In this document: one piece after another, positions 58,313-64,000 of the stretch
How the letters are laid out: the number at the start of each line of letters is the position of its first letter
How positions within the stretch are numbered: the first letter of the stretch is position 1
Source of the DNA: Reticulitermes lucifugus
Taxonomy: Eukaryota; Arthropoda; Insecta; Blattodea; Rhinotermitidae
Direction: 5' to 3'
NCBI GenBank assembly: GCA_026260175.1
Contig: JAKCWW010001220.1
Span: 1 to 64,000 of the forward strand
DNA: 64,000 bases
Position numbers and translations under genes: made by a program
The notes under the pieces: generated by a model
Seen by the model: the letters and a program-made list of their open reading frames with translations, nothing else
The model's database searches: none
What the model was told of the DNA's origin: nothing

Positions 58313-58859
58313 AGAATTTTTATGGGCTATTATTTTGTTCATTTTAAAACAAAATTTCAGTGACACGAAACATATATTCGAAGTTACTCTCTTGTACTGA
58401 GGTGGAAATTTGCACTGAAGCCGTAAGAATACCAGGCCCGTAGCAGGGGGAGGGGTGCAAGTGGTTGAAATGCAGCCACTACAAATTTGGATGCGCTCAG
58501 TAGGAATATGCAAAATACCAAAGACAAACGTGCTGATCAGCCCGCTAAAAAATGTGCGATACCCTGCCGCATCTTCATATTGCCTCTGTTGAACCGCCGT
58601 TGATGGAAACAACTCATTTTCAAAAACGTGTTTATATAAGCAAAAGGTTTTGTGCAATTTAATGGAGCGCATTATGTAATTAAAGCGTTCATTTTGCGCT
58701 CCTGACAAAGGTGCCTTTTACGATTACCCATACATAATACATATGCAGAGTACAGGTATTATATGTGGTATATACATATACGTATGTACATACATGTACC
58801 CGCACTGGAATCCACTGCACCCACTGTATTCATGGTCTGGAAACGGGTCTGAAGTATAC
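58313..58859. other. No recognisable gene; longest open frame of the window
   Basis: A 142-codon minus-strand frame runs 58708 to 58280. It has no recognisable domain, starts in non-conserved DNA and runs into the LINE-A fragment, so it is judged incidental. Confidence 0.4.
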
Positions 58860-58862
58860 ACA

Positions 58863-58923
<61 letters not shown>

Positions 58924-58973
58924 NNNNNNNNNNNNNNNNNNNNNNNNNNNNNNNNNNNNNNNNNNNNNNNNNN

Positions 58974-59030
<57 letters not shown>
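58860..59030. repeat. (CA)n microsatellite containing an assembly gap
   Basis: CA units on both sides of 50 Ns (58924-58973). The true array length is unknown; a run of exactly 50 Ns suggests a placeholder gap. Frames of X, H, T or C, V across it are artefacts. Confidence 0.97.
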
Positions 59031-59032
<2 letters not shown>

Positions 59033-59647
59033 AAATCTTTGTAGATTTCTTAACATTTGCAAGTGTGGCTCTGTTTATAATAGGCTATAAATATTAATAT
59101 GGAGCAAAAATATAATGTATTTGGCGTCTGTAGGAATGAAAATTGTGCAAAGAATTTTATCATTAATTCTTAGTTTTTACATTGTAGGTGATTTTTCATC
59201 TATATAGAATGTTCTGGTGATATTTGCCAACCAGCTATACGACGTCAATATTCAGAACACCGTTGTGTGAATTTTCACAACAGTAAAGATTTCAGATTTT
59301 ACATATAAGCATAGAATAAAGCGTTTGAAGCAAAATATGGCCATAACCAGGCCTTTTCATAGTTTCGTCTTTAGCATTTTCCTTATAAAACTTACTGGAG
59401 CATAGTAGTGGTTTTAGCAGAGACTTAGATTATGTCCCTTAAAATAATATTGCAGTTTGAGGATATCCTCATTCATTTACTCTTAGTCCTTCCAAATCAT
59501 TTTAGTCCTTCTGTCTTTCAGACCCAATATTGTGTACATTTCTCATTTCCCACTCATGTCATCCCCATCGGTTTGATTGACCTAATAATGGTTGGTCAAG
59601 AATAAAAATTATGAAGTTCGTCTTATGCAGTTTTTTCACCTTTCTGC
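59031..59647. other. No recognisable feature
   Basis: A+T-rich unique-looking DNA. Confidence 0.55.
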
Positions 59648-59835
59648 TATTTGGACCCTGCCGTGGCTTGGGCAGTTAGTAGCCGGCCTCTCACCGCGGA
59701 GACCCGGATTCTATCCCAGACTATTTCATGTGGGATTTGAAGTGGACAAAGTGTCACTGGGACAAGTTTATTTCCGAGGACTTCAGTTCTCTCCTGTTAT
59801 CATCATTTTCACCAATGCTCCATCTACATCTATCA
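59648..59835 (+). mobile_element. SINE-A, 3'-truncated diverged copy
   Basis: GACCCTGCCGTGGCTTGGGC, AGTAGCCGGCCTCTCACCGC, GGAGACCCGGATTCTATCCC, TTCATGTGGGATTTGAAGTG, GTGTCACTGGGACAAG, GACTTCAGTTCTCTCCTGTT and CACCAATGCTCCAT follow the SINE-A order to about 190 bp. The final CTGCGG end is missing. Confidence 0.88.
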
Positions 59836-60720
59836 CCGACGCTGTAAAATCACAGCCATTGTCGTGGTCGTTTCATAATAGAACTAGCATCCTGTTTAAG
59901 TGACCGAACAGACTGAACACTACATGAAGTCTAACAAATGCAACAGAACATTTTGTTCAGTTTTTTTACTGCATAATAAGGAAGACCTTTTCGGTTTCTG
60001 AGTGTCGGGACACATAATAAGTTGATTGCGATTCCTTGTATACAGCTGAAATCATTTCAATATGGCAGTATTTTGGCTTTAGAATTTTATTTCTCGTAAT
60101 GAATTGCTTTTTAGTGAGCTTTTGAGAAGTTTATACGTTTCTGGTTCCTGGAGGTATGGAAGTTTTCATATCGACAAAAACAATTCTCTCACACTACGTG
60201 GAATTTTCATACTTCACCTGAAGAGTTTTACAATGTATGCAGTAAAACGTAAGCCTGCTTTTTGTGCAGAGAACAGATGTTTTTCCTCGAGTTGGAGTGA
60301 CAGACTTAGATTAGTTTATAGCGGCTTTATCATGTACATACACTTACCCACTCACTCTTGTTATCAACGAAATTATAAAACGAGTTTTTATGCCTCAATG
60401 AGCGTCGTAGCCTGCGGCCAGTTTATCTACTTTAAATTTATTCCTTTGTGTACCGAATCCCGAGGCCAGGTATCTTAACAAAACCCTTTGTTATGGAACA
60501 AACCACATTTACAGGCAAATTGTAATAGGTAAGGTTATTAAATCATACCACACATCTGTTTGAAGCAAAGTTGCCATGTAGTGTGTCTAAAGGGCTGACC
60601 TTAGAAGCTTGTAAGGCTTCCGAATTTTCTGCTGTTTTCCTAAAATCTGTGACCAATCAAAACATAAGAATTACTTTATTCGGACCAAATGTACGTCGTG
60701 ATATTTAAGATAGCGGTAAC
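59836..60720. other. No recognisable gene
   Basis: A 124-codon plus frame (60104-60478) has no recognisable domain or splice context. Confidence 0.4.
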
Positions 60721-60727
60721 AGTTTGC

Positions 60728-60765
60728 TCCCTGAAGCATGTTAATGCGAAACGTTCTTCATATTT
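60728..60765 (+). ncRNA. Hammerhead-like motif, single arm
   Basis: CTGAA, stem GCAT (60736-60739) with ATGC, GAAAC (60748-60752), GTTC and TTCATATTTTTATTC. The box-stem junction is shorter than in the palindromes. The tail resembles the plus arm of pair 2. Confidence 0.35.
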
Positions 60766-61614
60766 TTATTCTTAGACGACATATTAAAGCATTAAAGAAA
60801 ATGTAAAAATGCAGAAAATTAATAACGCTCTAGTTACCTTTACGTAAGGAACTGCCCCACTGCACTGATATTAGAATATTTTTGTGCTCTTCTTCTTCTG
60901 AAGTGTACGGTCTTTCTGTAACTGTTTACTGACAAATGTTAAGATAGGTACGAGGAACTTTTCTAAACAATAACATTTCTTTACAAATATTGTCACTAAT
61001 CCTTATTTTTCACAGCTTAGAAGCAAAGCTTGTTTCGGCATAACCCATTCGTACTGCCCCTTTCAAACAGGCAAATAGTTATGGATACTGTAAACTACAT
61101 AAGTGTAAAGTTATGATTATAAATGTATTTAATGTAGTGATCTAATATTTTATTCACACTTTAACGTCGATTGTTACACGTGCACAAAGAGCCAACTCCG
61201 ATGCGTCGACGGCTTCTCTTTTATGAAGGGTAGGAATAGAACCTGCAACTAGATATTTTAAAATAGGTATGCTATTCCATTCAATATTTTGCTGTGTTTT
61301 AAAAATATCCACTTGTATGACGAAATAAATCAGTAAGAACCTGAGTGTTTTGTATGTTAAACCGAAAGTCATTATAACTAAAATGAAACCATTAATAAAT
61401 CCTGAATTACTTCAGTAAAATTTATATTACTGAAGCCTATCGTAATATATTGTCTTATACCTATTTTGCACGCGTTTCGAAAGTTTGAAGTGAAGATTGT
61501 TTCATATTGCACGGCTACCTTTCAGTCTGTACACAGCAAGGAAATACAGCAGCAAATACAGAAGAGTGACCAGCTAATGACTGAGTGAATTAATGTACTC
61601 GTATGAACTAATTT
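60766..61614. other. No recognisable feature
   Basis: Unique-looking DNA. Confidence 0.5.
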
Positions 61615-61672
61615 GCGACTGACTGACTGACTTAGACAGACAGACAGACAGGCGGAGAGACGGACGGAGAGA
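61615..61672. repeat. GACT/GACA simple repeats
   Basis: (GACT)n, (GACA)n and GGAGAGAC-type simple sequence. Confidence 0.85.
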
Positions 61673-62034
61673 CCAAACAAATGCATGGGTGTTAAAAATA
61701 TTTTTCAGTTGACGAATGATTTGAGAAAAAGTCTTTCTGCGTGTGTGGAACTTCTTTGGCGTTAATCTTTTTTTGGAATTTTTTGCAACGGGTAATATCT
61801 TCTGTGAGCTTATAAGGCTATAATAATAAAGCTACTTTTCTTGTGTAATCCGTAGCATTCACTGAATAGAATTGAAGACGAGAGACGAACAACATTGACA
61901 TACCAAATTCATGTTTAGTATGTCGATAGTTATTTAAAATCCCTTGTGTAGCTGAACTCGCTTACACGCCCTTCTTATTCAACTAACTAAATAAATAATT
62001 TTCCAAAGCGATGGGGCATAATTATTTTTGCGAA
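61673..62034. other. No recognisable feature
   Basis: A+T-rich spacer. Confidence 0.5.
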
Positions 62035-62510
62035 GCGAATAGTTGCTCAGCCGGCAGTAAAATAAGTAGGTCTACCTGAACAACCTGACTAATAATAGTT
62101 GCCTACCTTGCAGTACAGCACTTACACTAAGTACCTGAACAACCTAAGAGTAGTTGCCCAGCTGGCAATACAGGAGTTACACTTAAGTACCGAAACGGCC
62201 TAACTAACAGTATTGTCCAACTGGCAGTACAGGACTTACAGTAAGTATCTGAACAGCTTGATTATCAGGACTTGCACTACGTACCTGAACAACATGACTA
62301 ACAGTAGTTGCCCATCTGGCAGTACAGGACGTACACTAAGCACCTGAACAACTTTACTAACAGGACTTACACTCAGTGCCGGAACAACCTAACTGTAGTT
62401 TCTTAGCTGGCAATATAGGACTTACGCAAACTAAGTACCTGAACTACTTGACTAACAGGACTTACTCAAACTACGTACCTGAACAACTTGACTAACAGTA
62501 GGCTACGGTG
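62035..62510. repeat. Irregular ~60-70 bp minisatellite
   Basis: Blocks recur in order: AGTTGCCCAGCTGGCAGTAC, AGGACTTACACTAAGTACCT, GAACAACCTGACTAACAG. About eight units, several lacking the first block so that the spacing alternates between full and short units. Each unit is diverged. Confidence 0.92.
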
Positions 62511-63384
62511 CCAGAAGTGAAAGTCTCAAAGCCGCTCATCCCTTAGCCGGCCATTTACACGTATAACGATCCTGATTCAAGTCAGTCTGCCTTCTGCCAT
62601 CTCCCTCGTATCTTCAGTACATCAGCTTAATATTATCCCCCCATCTCTTAACGATAAGGGAGTTAGGCTTTTCCAGCAGTTTTCCGTATCATACTTCTGT
62701 AGACGTTCCTCGTCTGACCATTCCAGTTTTATACTTACCTCGTTTTAGGCACCTAAGTATTAGCAATTTGTATAATTTACGTTATTTCCTGAAATTAAGG
62801 CGCTATGTTTTATTCCCAAACAAATAAACAAGACAAAGAACGAACAAACAAAAGAGGTAGAATGTACATTTGGAGATGACGATCTTATCTATTGCAAAGC
62901 AGTCGATACGCAAATTGTTTTCCAGCTGAAAAATAATAAATTAACCGATTACAAACATTTTATTTTCCTTGATTTGTTCTTGAACCTTATTTAGACACAT
63001 ATCTGTTTTTGATGTTTGAAGACAGGCTTTGAAAGAATTGAAAATTCCTTATAGCGCATACTGTTTACTTTAAGCGTGCATTTTTTGTTCTCCGGTATTT
63101 ACATTCAGACAGGTAACTTTTTTGTACTTGAGCATCCCTGAAATTTGCCCTTCCCTTGGTTCAGATTTCTGTGTGTGAGGAGTGCACACTATACGTGTAG
63201 TGCGACTGAAAATGGTGTTGAATCTTGAAGTGGAAACCGATGTTGTTTATATCGATCTGGCGGACAGCCTCCCTCAGCTAGGCTTCTCCGCTTTCTTTTC
63301 TGTCCTTTTCTTCTTTCCTTACTTTCTGTATTTCCTTTATAAGTCCCATTCACACGATATCATGTGAGAAAAGAATAAGTACTG
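62511..63384. other. No recognisable gene
   Basis: Unique-looking DNA with a 61-codon plus frame (63182-63367) of no known type. Confidence 0.45.
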
Positions 63385-63702
63385 CAAAGGGTCAAGGAGG
63401 AGAGAAATATCCTACAGACAATAAAAATAAGGAAGGCTAATTTGATTAGCCACATCTTGCATATGACCTGCCTTCTAAATCATGTTATTGAAGGCAGGAT
63501 AGAGGGAAGAAGTGACGGGAAGACGATGAAGAATATGTAAGCAGCTACTGAATGACCTTAAGGGAAAGAGGGGATACTGGGAATTAAAAGAAGAAGCATT
63601 GGATCGCACTCTGTGGAGAACTCGCTTTGGAAGAGGCTTATGGACCTATCGTAAGACAGACTACAGAATGAATGAATGAATGAATGAATGAGTGAATGAA
63701 TT
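63385..63702 (+). mobile_element. LINE-B 3' fragment with (GAAT)n tail
   Basis: Conceptual translation gives VKEERNILQTIKIRKANLIS, HILHMTCLLNHVIEGRIEGR and, after a frameshift near the TAA at 63538, LLNDLKGKRGYWELKEEALD with RTLWRTRFGRG. This is the tail of a non-LTR reverse transcriptase. The 3' end GTAAGACAGACTACAGAATG passes into GAATGAATG repeats (63668-63702), a typical LINE tail. It is truncated and inactive. Confidence 0.93.
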
Positions 63703-63924
63703 TACGTGATAATACTAAATAATACCTTATACATCAATCCGAAACTCCACATTGTTATAAATGACGCTAGTATAGTTTACCACAATCGATTGTAATATTC
63801 TATTAAACTGATGTAGGAAGCCGTATATTTGAAGTCATATTGAATCTTTGCTAGTTTCTTGGAATGAAATAAGAACATTTGTGATGTTACATATCAGGAT
63901 GATGATGATGATGTCGTCAGTTAC
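63703..63924. other. Spacer with (GAT)n
   Basis: A short (GAT)n tract at about 63898-63912. Nothing else. Confidence 0.5.
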
Positions 63925-64000
63925 AGCGACCGTGCGGTCTGAGTCACATGGCGTCTGAGCTGTTTCGAACGTTCGAACCGCCGTTTCGAATTCGTCTCCC
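63925..64000 (+). mobile_element. SINE head cut by the window end
   Basis: GCGACCGTGCGGTCTGAGTC, ACATGGCGTCTGAGCTG resembles a tRNA-like A-box region, and TTTCGAATTCGTCTCCC a poor B-box. The family cannot be assigned because the body lies outside the window. Confidence 0.55.

Noticed and set aside
58280-58708. 142-codon minus-strand frame, longest in the window
   Set aside because: No recognisable domain, no splice or promoter context, and its 3' end lies in a LINE-A fragment.
58724-59090. Frames of repeated C-V or H-T residues with X
   Set aside because: Products of the (CA)n tract and the N gap.
60104-60478. 124-codon plus-strand frame
   Set aside because: Unrecognised sequence without supporting splice sites or composition change.
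61460-61500. Hammerhead-like motif around CGCGTTTCGAAAG on the minus strand
   Set aside because: It has GAAAC but no CTGANGA-like box and no stem.

Overview
This 64 kb window looks like non-coding DNA from a large, repeat-rich insect genome. It is A+T-rich, has no bacterial-style gene packing and no ORF above about 140 codons, and is full of tRNA-derived SINEs, 5'-truncated LINE tails, short palindromic elements, minisatellites and (CA)n, (TA)n and (ATT)n tracts. The LINE and SINE sequence types resemble repeats I associate with cockroaches and termites. The host is therefore probably a dictyopteran or another polyneopteran; this is inference from repeat style, not a database match.

No complete host gene is visible. 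The best coding signal is a possible internal exon at 45369-45569 on the plus strand, behind a good pyrimidine tract and AG acceptor. A weaker open stretch with an acceptor lies at 49725-50098. At 35761-35842 a 3' splice site abuts a GTAAGT donor, with a second GTAAGT 69 bases downstream, which is the layout of a recursive-splicing point in a long intron. All three point to the plus strand, so much of the window may be intron of one long plus-strand gene.

Mobile DNA by family (names are local to this report). SINE-A has seven copies, SINE-B about nine and SINE-C three, several with clear target-site duplications and one nested in an older copy of its own family. LINE-A, whose reverse transcriptase ends in an RMRWAGHV-type motif, has about thirteen 3'-end fragments. 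LINE-B, ending in a KEEALDRTLWRTRFGRG-type motif, has three. There is one hAT-type non-autonomous element (48664-49186), one 82 bp Tc1/mariner-type palindrome (43161-43242) and a three-copy unclassified repeat (R3).

The most unusual component is a set of five short palindromes (2961-3093, 4209-4456, 5465-5752, 22515-22684, 27658-27834), four of which carry clear arm motifs. Each arm carries a box like CTGANGA, a stem-loop and then GAAAC, which is the core layout of a hammerhead ribozyme. In five of the best-preserved arms one extra base separates the box from the stem. Single-arm relatives occur at 40000-40095, 46420-46510, 49267-49300 and 60731-60750, and a related fragment borders a recent 337 bp tandem duplication at 35951-36618.

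Local tandem arrays are a ~71 bp minisatellite (16646-18090, split by SINE-C), a GC-richer array (53700-54012), a ~50 bp array (51325-51520) and an irregular ~60-70 bp array (62035-62510). An assembly gap of 50 Ns sits inside a (CA)n tract (58924-58973).
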